DNA of 60,969 nucleotides from Arthrobacter sp. UNC362MFTsu5.1. Lineage in GTDB: Bacteria; Actinomycetota; Actinomycetes; Actinomycetales; Micrococcaceae. Each line of letters opens with the position of its first letter. Position 1 is the stretch's first letter. The stretch is from contig NZ_JMLE01000025.1 of assembly GCF_000685965.1 (NCBI RefSeq), positions 1 to 60,969 of the forward strand. The letters run 5' to 3'. The notes beneath the pieces were generated by a model, which was given only the letters and a program-made list of their open reading frames with translations, did not search any database and had not been told where the DNA came from. Below are positions 22,081 to 30,367 of the stretch, piece after piece. The position numbers and the translations under genes were made by a program.

Positions 22081-24213
22081 ATGACCCCAGAGATTTCTTC
22101 CGCCCTGCCCACCCTTGCCCGGATTCCGTCCGAGGCAACCCCACAATCCACTTCGGACGCGACGGCGAACGAAGCAGGGCTGCGTGACGCGCCCGGCTCC
22201 TCTCGCGGCTCTTCGGGATGGTCCCTGACCGAGCCCACGGACGGCGCAGTGCACGGCGTCCCCATTGACGGACCGGCGCGTCACCGCAGTACCACCCAGG
22301 TTGAATTCTGGGAAGAACAGGCCCTCCGCCTCGACTGGGCTGAGCCCTGGCACACAGCCCACCGGCGCGTACCGGCAGACCTGGATGCCGGCACCGGCCC
22401 GGACATCACCTGGTTTGAAGGCGGCAAGCTCAACGTCTCCTACAACTGCGTGGACCGCCATGTTGCGGCAGGCCGCGGCGACAAGGTGGCGCTGCACTTC
22501 GAGGGCGAGCCCGGCGACCGCAGGGCCATCACCTACGCCGAACTGCAGCGCGAAGTGGCGAAGGCTGCCAACGCGCTCGTGGCACTGGGCATCACCCAGG
22601 GCGACCGCGTGGTCATCTACCTTCCGGTCATCCCCGAAACTGTCATCATCACCCTCGCCGTGGCACGCATCGGCGCCATCCATTCCCTGGTGTTCGGCGG
22701 CTTCTCCGCCGAGGCGCTGAAATTCCGCGTCGAGGATACCCGGGCCAAGCTCCTGGTCACCACGGACGGCCAGTTCCGCCGCGGCGTGGCCGTACCGGTC
22801 AAGGACAACGCGGACGCCGCTGTGACCGGGGACAACGCAATCGAGCACGTCCTGGTGGTCAACCGCACCACCCCTGCCGACCAGCTCGCAACCGTCCCCA
22901 TGACCGCCGGCCGCGACGTGTGGTGGCACGACGCCGTCGGGCAGGCCTCCGACAACCACGAACCCGAAGCGTTCGACGCCGAGACGCCCCTCTTCATCAT
23001 GTACACCTCCGGGACCACCGGTAAGCCCAAGGGCCTGGTGCACACCTCCGGCGGCTACCTGACGCAGGCGTCCTGGAGTTTCGAGCACCTGTTCAGCAAC
23101 CCGGACCCGGCGCTCCGGGACCGGGACGTGCACTGGTGCACCGCCGACCTCGCCTGGGTCACGGCCCACACCTACGAGATCTACGGCCCGCTCTCCAACG
23201 GCGTCACCCAGGTGATCTTCGAAGGCACCCCGAACACTCCGCACCCGGGCCGGCACTTCGAGATCATCGAGCGCTACGGCGTGACCCAGTACTACACCGC
23301 GCCCACCCTGGTCCGCTCGCTCATGGGCTGGTTCCCGGACGGCGTGCCGGACAGCTACGACCTGTCCTCCATCCGGATGCTGGGCACCGTGGGCGAAGCC
23401 GTGAATCCCGAGGCCTGGCGCTGGCTCCGCCGGAACGTCGGCGCCGGCACCGCCCCCGTGGTGGACACCTGGTGGCAGTCCGAGACCGGCGCCACCATCC
23501 TCTCCCCCGCCCCGACCGACGCCGAGTTCAAACCCGGCTGCGCCGCCCGTCCGCTGCCCGGCGTCAGCACCCGGATCGTGGACGACGCCGGCAACACCGT
23601 GCCGCCGGGCGTCCAGGGCTTCATTGTGGTGGATTCCCCCGGCCCGGCCATTGCCCGCACCGTGTGGGGCAACCCGCAGCGCTACTTCGATTCGTACTGG
23701 CGCAAGTACGCCGCGCAGGGCTGGTTCCTCGCCGGAGACGGTGCCAAATACGACGACGACGGCGACATCTGGATCCTGGGGCGGGTGGATGACACCCTCA
23801 ACGTCTCCGGCCACCTGCTGTCCACGATCGAAATCGAGTCCGCGCTCGTCTCCCACCCGGCCGTCGTGGAAGCGGGCGTCTGCCCGGTGGCAGACCCCAA
23901 GACCGGCCACGCGATCGTCGCGTTCGTGGTGCTGAAGGGCGGGGTTCCGACAGAGGTGGCCAACGACCTCCGCAACCACGTCGCGAAAGAGATCGGGCCC
24001 ATCGCCAAGCCGCGCGACGTCGTCGTGGTTCCTGACGTGCCCAAGACCCGCAGCGGCAAGATCATGCGCCGGCTGCTCACCCAGCTTTTCGAGGGAACCG
24101 CCCTCGGCGACACCACATCACTCCAGAACGAGCCGGCAATCGCCGGCATCCAGGATGCCCTGGCCGGCTACGCCGCCACCGTCCCGGCATCTCCCCTCAA
24201 CGGACAGAAGTAA
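22081..24213 (+). CDS. acs: Acetate--CoA ligase (acetyl-CoA synthetase), in SAM-riboswitch operon
   Basis: 710-residue AMP-forming acyl-CoA synthetase. P-loop-like motif TSGTTGKPKG at 309-318, YYTAPTLVRSL and VDTWWQSETG, hinge region GRVDDTLNVSGHLL, and the C-terminal PKTRSGKIMRR with Lys660, the lysine acetylated in Acs proteins. It makes acetyl-CoA from acetate and ATP. An N-terminal extension of about 55 residues is Ser/Ala/Pro rich and not part of the domain. ATG 22081 has GGAG at 22071-22074. It is the first gene after the SAM riboswitch, with sfnG and metY next, so its acetyl-CoA may serve homoserine acetylation. Confidence 0.95.
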   Translation: MTPEISSALPTLARIPSEATPQSTSDATANEAGLRDAPGSSRGSSGWSLTEPTDGAVHGVPIDGPARHRSTTQVEFWEEQALRLDWAEPWHTAHRRVPADLDAGTGPDITWFEGGKLNVSYNCVDRHVAAGRGDKVALHFEGEPGDRRAITYAELQREVAKAANALVALGITQGDRVVIYLPVIPETVIITLAVARIGAIHSLVFGGFSAEALKFRVEDTRAKLLVTTDGQFRRGVAVPVKDNADAAVTGDNAIEHVLVVNRTTPADQLATVPMTAGRDVWWHDAVGQASDNHEPEAFDAETPLFIMYTSGTTGKPKGLVHTSGGYLTQASWSFEHLFSNPDPALRDRDVHWCTADLAWVTAHTYEIYGPLSNGVTQVIFEGTPNTPHPGRHFEIIERYGVTQYYTAPTLVRSLMGWFPDGVPDSYDLSSIRMLGTVGEAVNPEAWRWLRRNVGAGTAPVVDTWWQSETGATILSPAPTDAEFKPGCAARPLPGVSTRIVDDAGNTVPPGVQGFIVVDSPGPAIARTVWGNPQRYFDSYWRKYAAQGWFLAGDGAKYDDDGDIWILGRVDDTLNVSGHLLSTIEIESALVSHPAVVEAGVCPVADPKTGHAIVAFVVLKGGVPTEVANDLRNHVAKEIGPIAKPRDVVVVPDVPKTRSGKIMRRLLTQLFEGTALGDTTSLQNEPAIAGIQDALAGYAATVPASPLNGQK

Positions 24214-24223
24214 AGGACAAATC

Positions 24224-25429
24224 ATGAACGACATCAGCAACGTTGCCCGTCTTTCCGAGCCGCTCAAGTTCGCCTACTGGGTGCCGAACGTCTCCGGCGG
24301 CCTGGTGGTCTCCACGATCGAACAGCGCACCGGCTGGGACTTCGACTACAACAAGAAGCTTGCACGGATCGCCGAGAACTCCGGTTTCGAGTACGCCCTG
24401 ACGCAGACCCGGTATGCCGCCTCCTACGGTGCGGACAAGCAGCACGAAGCCACGTCCTTCAGCCTGGCGCTGCTGGCGGCCACAGAGCGGCTCAAGGTCA
24501 TCTCGGCCGTCCACCCCGGCATGTGGCACCCCGGTGTGCTCGCCAAATACATCATCACCGCGGACCACATCTCCAACGGCCGCGCCGCCGTCAACATCGT
24601 CTCCGGCTGGCTCAAGAACGAGTTCACCAACTTCGGCCTCGAATGGCTCGAACACGACGAACGCTACGTCCGCACCGAGGAATTCATCAAGGTGCTCCGC
24701 GGCCTCTGGACCGAGCAGGAATACAGCCAGTCCGGCAAGTACTACAACATCACCGACTTCACCCTGAACCCGGCGCCGGTGGACGTTCCGGGCCGGGCCC
24801 ACCCGGAGATCTTCTTCGGCGGCAACTCCACGGCGGCCCAGGCCACGGCCGGCCGCGTGGCCGACTGGTACTTCTCCAACGGCAAGGACCTGGAGGGCTT
24901 CAAGGAGAACATTGCGGGCGTGGTCGCGGCTTCGGGCGAGACCCGGCGCGGCACCGAGGGCGGTCTGCCAGCCGCTTTGCCCTCTCCGCGGTTTGGCCTC
25001 AACGGCTTCGTCATCGCCCGCGACTCCGAGAAGGAAGCCCGCGACACCCTCCGCGAAATCGTGGAAAAGGCGCACAAGCCCGCAGTCCAGGGCTTCCGCG
25101 ACGCCGTCCAGGAAGCCGGCGCGTCCACCAAGGACGGCAAGGGCATGTGGGCCGACTCAAGCTTCGAGGACCTGGTCCAGTACAACGACGGCTTCAAGAC
25201 CCAGCTGATCGGCACCCCCGAGCAGATCGCCGAACGGATCGTGGAGTACAAGAAGATCGGCGTGAACCTGTTCCTCACCGGCTACCTGCACTTCCAGGAG
25301 GAAGTGGCCGCTTTCGGCCAGGACATCCTGCCGATCGTCCGCGAACTCGAGGCGGACCTTGCCCGTAAGCACGGCACCGAACTGGACCTTTCCCAGACCC
25401 CCGTTGCTTCCGTGGGGGTGGCCGCGTAA
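24224..25429 (+). CDS. sfnG: Dimethylsulfone monooxygenase SfnG-like, FMN-dependent (LLM family)
   Basis: 401-residue bacterial luciferase-like flavin monooxygenase. LKFAYWVPNVSGGLVVSTIE, GFEYALTQTRY, RAAVNIVSGWLKNEF and HPEIFFGGNS are close to the SfnG subgroup, which opens dimethyl sulfone to methanesulfinate and formaldehyde using FMNH2 from a partner reductase. No reductase is adjacent. ATG 24224 has AAAGGA upstream and starts 11 bases after acs; it shares its last base with metY. The SfnG subgroup call is good; another sulfone or sulfonate as substrate cannot be excluded. Confidence 0.88.
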   Translation: MNDISNVARLSEPLKFAYWVPNVSGGLVVSTIEQRTGWDFDYNKKLARIAENSGFEYALTQTRYAASYGADKQHEATSFSLALLAATERLKVISAVHPGMWHPGVLAKYIITADHISNGRAAVNIVSGWLKNEFTNFGLEWLEHDERYVRTEEFIKVLRGLWTEQEYSQSGKYYNITDFTLNPAPVDVPGRAHPEIFFGGNSTAAQATAGRVADWYFSNGKDLEGFKENIAGVVAASGETRRGTEGGLPAALPSPRFGLNGFVIARDSEKEARDTLREIVEKAHKPAVQGFRDAVQEAGASTKDGKGMWADSSFEDLVQYNDGFKTQLIGTPEQIAERIVEYKKIGVNLFLTGYLHFQEEVAAFGQDILPIVRELEADLARKHGTELDLSQTPVASVGVAA

Positions 25430-26760
25430 TGGCTGACCGCAAGTTCGGTTTCCGCACCCGCGCGCTGCACGCCGGCGGCACCCCCGATGCAGAGCACGGC
25501 GCCCGGGCAGTGCCGATCTACCAGACCACCTCGTTCGTGTTCAAGGACACCCAGGACGCCGCCAACCTCTTCGCGCTGCAGAAGTACGGCAACATCTACT
25601 CCCGCATCGGCAACCCCACGGTGGCCGCGTTCGAAGAGCGCATCGCTTCCCTGGAGGGCGGCATCGGCGCTGTTGCGACGTCGTCGGGCATGGCCGCGGA
25701 ATTCATCACGTTCGCTGCACTGACCCAGGCCGGCGACCACATCGTGGCGGCCTCCCAGCTGTACGGCGGCACCGTCACCCAGCTCGATGTGACCCTCCGC
25801 CGTTTCGGTGTGGACACCACATTCGTCCCCGGCACGGATCCGGCGGACTACGCCGCCGCGGTCCGGGAGAACACCAAGGCGATCTTCGTCGAGGTGGTGG
25901 CCAACCCGTCGTCGGAAGTCCAGGACCTTGACGGGCTGGCAAAGGTGGCGCACGACGCCGGCATCCCCCTAGTGGTCGACGCCACCTTGAGCACGCCGTA
26001 CCTCGTGCGGCCGATCGAACACGGGGCGGACATCGTGATCCACTCCGCCACCAAATTCCTGGGCGGACACGGCACCACGCTGGGCGGCGTGATCGTCGAA
26101 AGCGGCCGCTTCAACTGGGGCAACGGCAAGTTCCCCACCATGACCGAGCCCGTGGCCTCCTACGGCAACGTCTCCTGGTGGGGGAACTTCGGCGAGTACG
26201 GCTTCCTGACCAGGCTCCGCTGCGAGCAGCTGCGCGACATCGGTCCGGCCCTGTCACCGCAGTCCGCCTTCCAGCTGCTGCAGGGCGTGGAAACCCTCCC
26301 CCAGCGCCTGGACGAGCACCTGAAGAACGCCCAGGCCGTGGCCGAATGGCTTGAGGCCGACGAGCGGGTGGCCTACGTGAACTTCTCCGGACTGCCCTCG
26401 CACCCGCACTTTGAGCGCGCCAGGAAGTATCTGCCGCTGGGCCCGGGGTCCGTGTTCTCCTTCGGCGTGAAGGGCGGCCGCGCCGCCGGGCAGAAGTTCA
26501 TCGAATCCCTGCAGCTGGCCTCGCACCTGGCCAACGTGGGCGACTCCCGCACCCTGGTGATCCACCCCGGCTCCACCACCCACCAGCAGCTGAGCCCCGC
26601 CCAGCTCGAATCCGCCGGCGTCCCCGAAGACCTGGTCCGCATCTCCGTGGGCCTGGAAGACATCGACGACATCCTGTGGGACCTGGACCAGGCGCTGGAG
26701 GCGGCGTCCTCCTCGGTGGTTGAGCCTGTCGAAACCTGCACGATCGGAGCAATCGCATGA
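25429..26760 (+). CDS. metY: O-acetylhomoserine sulfhydrylase (aminocarboxypropyltransferase)
   Basis: 443-residue PLP enzyme of the Cys/Met metabolism family. Seen: FRTRALHAGGTPDAEHGARAVPIYQTTSF at the start, TSSGMAAEF, and the PLP lysine in SATKFLGGHG (Lys209). It joins sulfide or methanethiol to O-acetylhomoserine to give homocysteine or methionine. The loop before the lysine reads VDATLSTPYL, slightly off the usual VDNTFATPYL. ATG 25429 overlaps the sfnG stop by one base. The C-terminal SSVVEPVETCTIGAIA looks like an added tail derived from a dispersed repeat. Confidence 0.93.
   Translation: MADRKFGFRTRALHAGGTPDAEHGARAVPIYQTTSFVFKDTQDAANLFALQKYGNIYSRIGNPTVAAFEERIASLEGGIGAVATSSGMAAEFITFAALTQAGDHIVAASQLYGGTVTQLDVTLRRFGVDTTFVPGTDPADYAAAVRENTKAIFVEVVANPSSEVQDLDGLAKVAHDAGIPLVVDATLSTPYLVRPIEHGADIVIHSATKFLGGHGTTLGGVIVESGRFNWGNGKFPTMTEPVASYGNVSWWGNFGEYGFLTRLRCEQLRDIGPALSPQSAFQLLQGVETLPQRLDEHLKNAQAVAEWLEADERVAYVNFSGLPSHPHFERARKYLPLGPGSVFSFGVKGGRAAGQKFIESLQLASHLANVGDSRTLVIHPGSTTHQQLSPAQLESAGVPEDLVRISVGLEDIDDILWDLDQALEAASSSVVEPVETCTIGAIA
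26715..26736. repeat. Dispersed GGTTGAGCCTGTCGAAACC-type repeat inside metY 3' end
   Basis: The 19-mer GGTTGAGCCTGTCGAAACC (26718-26736) is a form of a short sequence abundant in high-GC actinobacterial genomes, as I recall it. It is read through here as VVEPVET near the end of MetY. Copy number in this genome cannot be seen; only one copy is in the window. Confidence 0.6.
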
Positions 26761-27251
26761 GCGCAGAATCCAGGACCTGGGAAGGCCCTACCGCCCCGGA
26801 ACGGCTGAACCTGCTCCGGCAGGCAAAGTCCATTGCCATTGTGGGCGCCTCTGACAAGCCGTCGCGGGCCAGCTACTTCGTGGCCACGTACCTGCAGTCC
26901 TCCACGCGGTACAAGGTGTACTTCGTGAACCCCGTTGTTAAGGAGATCCTTGGCCAGCCTACCTACGCCTCCCTGGCCGACCTTCCCGAGAGCCCGGACA
27001 TCGTGGATGTGTTCCGCAAGCACGACGACCTCCCGGGCGTCCTGGACGAGGCCGTCGCCGCGGGCGCCAAGACACTCTGGCTGCAGCTGGGCTCGTGGCA
27101 CGAGGACGTGGCCAAGGAAGCCGAAGCCGCCGGGCTCGACGTCGTGATGGACCGGTGCGTCAAGATCGAGCACGCACGCTTCCACGGCGGGCTCCACCTG
27201 GCAGGCTTCGACACAGGCGTTATTTCCTCGAAGCGGCAGGTACTGGCCTAA
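26757..27251 (+). CDS. CoA-binding domain protein, last gene of sulfur operon
   Basis: 164-residue Rossmann-like CoA-binding protein: SIAIVGASDKPSRASYFVATY, YFVNPVVKEILGQPTYASLADLP, and KTLWLQLGSWHEDVAKEAEAAGLDVVMDRC. ATG 26757 overlaps the metY stop in ATGA, so it belongs to the riboswitch operon. Family members often lie next to metY genes in Actinobacteria; a role in acyl-CoA or sulfur handling is guessed only. Paralogue of 21350-21775. Confidence 0.9.
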   Translation: MSAESRTWEGPTAPERLNLLRQAKSIAIVGASDKPSRASYFVATYLQSSTRYKVYFVNPVVKEILGQPTYASLADLPESPDIVDVFRKHDDLPGVLDEAVAAGAKTLWLQLGSWHEDVAKEAEAAGLDVVMDRCVKIEHARFHGGLHLAGFDTGVISSKRQVLA

Positions 27252-27273
27252 AGCGGCCCTCGCCGCCTGGCGT

Positions 27274-28113
27274 CTACCGCAGCTTGCCGAGCCAGCGGCT
27301 GATCGGATCCAGGGAAGAGTCCAGCGCGGAGTCGAGCAGGCCCGTGCTGGACTTTTCCTTCTTCCGGCCGGACTCGCCGCGAACCTCACTGCCTTCCTCC
27401 GGAGCCGGAGCGGCTTGTTCCGAGAGCATGCCACCCTCCTGCAGGGAGCCCTGACCGGACTGTTCGTCCGCTGAAGCATCACTCTTGCCTGCGCGTTGGC
27501 TGTCGGCATCCGGCTGCCCTGCTTTGCCATGGCCGGAAGCCGCGCCGGGAGCCCAATCCGAACCCTTCACAGGCGGAAGCTCGCGGGTATCGGGCGGCGT
27601 TGCTGCCGATTGTCCTTTGGCGTGCTCCTGGGCCGCCGGGGGTGCCGGCGGTTCGGCCGGCCCGTCTACGGCTGAAGGACCCTCGTGGTCAAGCTGCAGG
27701 AAGAGCGGAGAAACCCACCCCGCCGGTCCGTCCTGGCCAGTAGCGGCCGGGGCGAGGGGAAGCGTCCAGTCCGGGGCCCAGTCCGTCGTCAGCTGCTGGA
27801 CGGACCAGAGGCCGGAGCCGTCTTCCGATACCTGGCTGGTGGCGGCCACACCGGTCACTCCGAGACCCATGCCGGCAAGAACGGCAAGGCCCACGACCGT
27901 GGGGCGGTGCTGGCGCAGCCAACGCTTCCGGGTCAGTTCATCCCGCGGACCGGCCAGCATGGCAGCAAGTTCGGCCCCGGGAGCGGGAACCGGCATCTGT
28001 GCCAGCGAAGCTATGGACAGGAGGGCGGCCCTGAGTTCGGGCACGTCCGTGTGGCCGGCGTCGAGGAGAAGCCGGTCAACGGTCCCACCAGAAAAGTCAT
28101 CCCTGGTTGTCAT
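27274..28113 (-). CDS. Putative membrane anti-sigma factor
   Basis: 279 residues: a soluble N-terminal part (1-70), one transmembrane segment at about 72-92 (TVVGLAVLAGMGLGVTGVAA), and a long Pro/Ala/Gly/Glu-rich part outside the membrane. The start overlaps the stop of the sigma factor gene by 4 bp, the standard sigma/anti-sigma arrangement. No His-x3-Cys-x2-Cys zinc motif is present, so it is not a classic ZAS anti-sigma. Role inferred from context and topology. Confidence 0.65.
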   Translation of the reverse strand: MTTRDDFSGGTVDRLLLDAGHTDVPELRAALLSIASLAQMPVPAPGAELAAMLAGPRDELTRKRWLRQHRPTVVGLAVLAGMGLGVTGVAATSQVSEDGSGLWSVQQLTTDWAPDWTLPLAPAATGQDGPAGWVSPLFLQLDHEGPSAVDGPAEPPAPPAAQEHAKGQSAATPPDTRELPPVKGSDWAPGAASGHGKAGQPDADSQRAGKSDASADEQSGQGSLQEGGMLSEQAAPAPEEGSEVRGESGRKKEKSSTGLLDSALDSSLDPISRWLGKLR

Positions 28114-28664
28114 GGCGCTACATAGTCCTTTACGGCCGAATGTTCACGGAGTCTGTCCAAAGCACGTCGCTGAAGCTGTTTGACGGCTCCGGCACTCTTC
28201 CCCATGATTTCGGCCACTTGCTCCACCGTAAGATCAGCAATGATCCGCAGGGTCAGCACCTCTTTTTGGTCCTCCCCCAGGACCTCAAGCAGCTCAAGCA
28301 CTTCTCCCGGCGCTACCAGCAGCATTGCCGCGGCTTCAGCCGAGGTGGCTTCCCGCCGGTCAAATTCCGGTTCGAACGGTTGTTTCGGCGGTGTCCGGCT
28401 TTGCCTTCGGTGATCATCGACCATCCGGGCATGGGCCACCGAGAACAGGAAGGTCCTCAGCCCGCTGGCGCCGCCGCTAATGGTGTCTATCCGGGGCAGG
28501 ACAGCCAGGAAGACATCCTGCATGGTGGCCTCCGGATCCTCGACGCCACGTGCGGTCAGGTATCCCAGTACCTGCGACGCATAGCTCCGGTAGACCAGGT
28601 TGAACAACTCGCCATCTCGGCCCTTGAGGGCCCGCAAGGCATCGTCGGTCAGTGCTTCGGTCAC
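28110..28664 (-). CDS. ECF-type RNA polymerase sigma factor
   Basis: 184-residue sigma-70 family protein. Region 2: LFNLVYRSYASQVLGYLTAR with DPEATMQDVFLAV and SVAHARMVDDHRR; region 4: LGEDQKEVLTLRIIADLTVE followed by EIMGKSAGAVKQLQRRALDRL, a clear helix-turn-helix. No region 3 or 1.1. It would direct RNA polymerase to a small regulon. Overlaps the membrane protein gene by 4 bp. Its own promoter and target promoters are not identifiable here. Confidence 0.92.
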   Translation of the reverse strand: MTEALTDDALRALKGRDGELFNLVYRSYASQVLGYLTARGVEDPEATMQDVFLAVLPRIDTISGGASGLRTFLFSVAHARMVDDHRRQSRTPPKQPFEPEFDRREATSAEAAAMLLVAPGEVLELLEVLGEDQKEVLTLRIIADLTVEQVAEIMGKSAGAVKQLQRRALDRLREHSAVKDYVAP

Positions 28665-29129
28665 GGACGTGGGCTTTCGTTCAAGGGAGATGGCTACATC
28701 ATTGTATGGCCATCATGTGGCGGCTGTGGGTTGAACCCGCTCAACAACTTTACCCCGGGTAAAGAAGGGGAAAGCCCACAAAGACCGCGCACTCCTGGGC
28801 AGGCGCCCTGCTGAACCGGCCCCGGACAAAAAAGAGCCAGGCCGGAAACATGATGGGGGACAGTTCCGGCCCGGCTCTCTTTTTGCAGTCAAGCGCCAGG
28901 TTCGAACCTGATGGGGGACAACTTCGAACCCGGCGCTTTCATAGTGGTAATCGTCACGGCACGGTCCAGGGTTACGCGGAATCCAAAAAACTTTCAAAAA
29001 AGTTTTCAGCCCCCGTCCGGGCCCCGTTCCGGCGCCGGACCAGGGGCGGAACAGCCTGCCTGCGACACGGCCGGAACCGCCTCATCGGATGCTGGCATTC
29101 AGGTATGCACTCAGTGTATAGATGGACGT
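28665..29129. other. Non-coding region between sigma factor and PadR operon
   Basis: 465 bases without a convincing gene; the reading frames present lack known motifs and overlap the hairpins. It contains the divergent upstream regions of the sigma factor and padR genes and two stem-loops with a shared loop (28828-28938). A TGTATAGA at about 29115-29122 may be a -10 region for padR. Confidence 0.6.
28828..28938. repeat. Pair of hairpins with a conserved loop and different stems
   Basis: Hairpin 1: arms 28828-28847 and 28864-28884; hairpin 2: arms 28891-28906 and 28923-28938. Each has an 8-bp apical helix (GGCCGGAA/TTCCGGCC versus GGTTCGAA/TTCGAACC), an A-C mismatch, and a 6-7-bp basal helix (GAGCC/GGCTC versus GCGCC/GGCGC). 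Both loops are 16 bases and contain TGATGGGGGACA. The stems differ in sequence but keep their pairing, which is compensatory change. The nature of the element is unknown; hairpin 1 ends in CTCTTTTT and could also terminate transcription. Confidence 0.85.
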
Positions 29130-29657
29130 GTGAACAACTCCCTCACGCTGCTGGGCCTCCTCAGCCGCCAGCCCAGCTACGGCTACGACCTCAAGCATTC
29201 CTACGACCGCTACTTCGGAACCGGGAAGGCCCTGGCCTTTGGGCAGGTGTATTCCACCCTCGCCCGCATGGTTCGCGACGAACTGATCAACGCCCTGGGC
29301 GGGGAGACTGGCGCCGGACCGGACCGGAAGAAGTACGAAATCACTGCCGCCGGCCAGGTCAAGGTGCACGAGTGGCTGTTCACGCCCGACGTTCCCTCGG
29401 AGTCCCTCCAAAGCAACCTGTTTGCCAAGACCGTGATCGCCTTACTGCTCGACGACGACGCCGACCGGCTGCTCGATGTGCAGCGCAGCGAACACATGGC
29501 CCGCATGCGTGAGCTGACCCGCCTGAAAAAGGACGCGGACCTGCTTCAGGTCCTGATGTGCGACCACGGCCTGTTCCACATCGAAGCCGATCTGCGCTGG
29601 ATCGACCTTACGGGCGCCCGCCTGGCCCAACTCAAGAAGGAGCTCCAGAGCACATGA
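29130..29657 (+). CDS. PadR family transcriptional regulator
   Basis: 175 residues from GTG 29130, giving the typical PadR start NNSLTLLGLLSRQPSYGYDL with the winged helix (FGQVYSTLARMVRDELI, KKYEITAAGQVKV) in the first 90 residues and a C-terminal dimerisation helix. It probably represses the ABC exporter genes that follow with 4-bp overlap, as is common for PadR-ABC units. The inducer is unknown; a hydrophobic drug or peptide is typical for the class. Confidence 0.9.
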   Translation: MNNSLTLLGLLSRQPSYGYDLKHSYDRYFGTGKALAFGQVYSTLARMVRDELINALGGETGAGPDRKKYEITAAGQVKVHEWLFTPDVPSESLQSNLFAKTVIALLLDDDADRLLDVQRSEHMARMRELTRLKKDADLLQVLMCDHGLFHIEADLRWIDLTGARLAQLKKELQST

Positions 29658-30367
29658 GCACGACTGGCACCCCGTCACCTATTCTCAGTGCCCGCGGCCT
29701 CCACCACTCCTTCGGGCAGACCAGGGCCCTGCGCGGAATCGACCTCGACGTCCAGCGCGGCGAAGTGCTCGCCGTCATGGGCCCCTCAGGGTCCGGCAAA
29801 TCCACACTGCTGCACTGCCTGGCCGGTGTCCTGGTCCCCGACGGCGGTTCGGTGACCTACCGCCCCGCCGGTCGGTCACCGATGGAGACCAGCGCCCTCG
29901 GGGAGCCGAAACGGACCCGGCTGCGGCTGACCGATTTCGGGTTCGTGTTTCAGTTCGGCCAGCTGCTGCCGGAGCTCACGGCGGCGGACAACGTCAGCCT
30001 CCCGCTCCTGCTGGCCGGGACCCGGCGGCCGGAGGCGCTGCGCCGGTCCACGGAACTGCTGGAGCGCCTCGGCCTGGACGGGATGGCCGCCAGGCTGCCC
30101 GGCGAACTGTCCGGAGGCCAGGCCCAGCGCGTCGCCGTTGCCCGCGCCCTGGTGACATCCCCTGCCGTGTTGTTCGCCGATGAGCCCACGGGTTCGCTGG
30201 ATTCCCTCGCTTCCGAAAACGTGCTGACTCTTATGCTCGAGCTTGTCCGCGAAGCGGGCACCACCGTTGTGATGATCACCCACGATGCCCGTACCGCCGC
30301 CTACGCTGACCGGGAGGTCATCGTGCGCGACGGCGGTACCGGTGCGGGATACCGGGTGACGGCGTGA
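29654..30367 (+). CDS. ABC transporter ATP-binding protein (MacB/LolD type)
   Basis: 237-residue ATPase. Walker A GPSGSGKST, Q-loop FVFQFGQLLPELTAADN, signature LSGGQAQRVAVARAL, Walker B VLFADEPTGSLD and switch His in MITHDART are all intact. ATG 29654 overlaps the padR stop (ATGA); its stop overlaps the permease start. Forms a type VII ABC system with the FtsX-like permease. Confidence 0.95.
   Translation: MSTTGTPSPILSARGLHHSFGQTRALRGIDLDVQRGEVLAVMGPSGSGKSTLLHCLAGVLVPDGGSVTYRPAGRSPMETSALGEPKRTRLRLTDFGFVFQFGQLLPELTAADNVSLPLLLAGTRRPEALRRSTELLERLGLDGMAARLPGELSGGQAQRVAVARALVTSPAVLFADEPTGSLDSLASENVLTLMLELVREAGTTVVMITHDARTAAYADREVIVRDGGTGAGYRVTA

Noticed and set aside
21862..23979. 705-codon leftward frame opposite acs and crossing the riboswitch
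   Set aside because: Antisense shadow; acs is certain from its motifs.
28891..28938. tRNA gene, because of the GGTTCGAA T-arm-like sequence
   Set aside because: No acceptor stem, anticodon arm or D arm; the sequence forms one simple hairpin.
28713..28997. 94-codon leftward frame over the twin hairpins
   Set aside because: Pro/Arg/Ser-rich with no motif; it runs through both stem-loops, which better explain the sequence.
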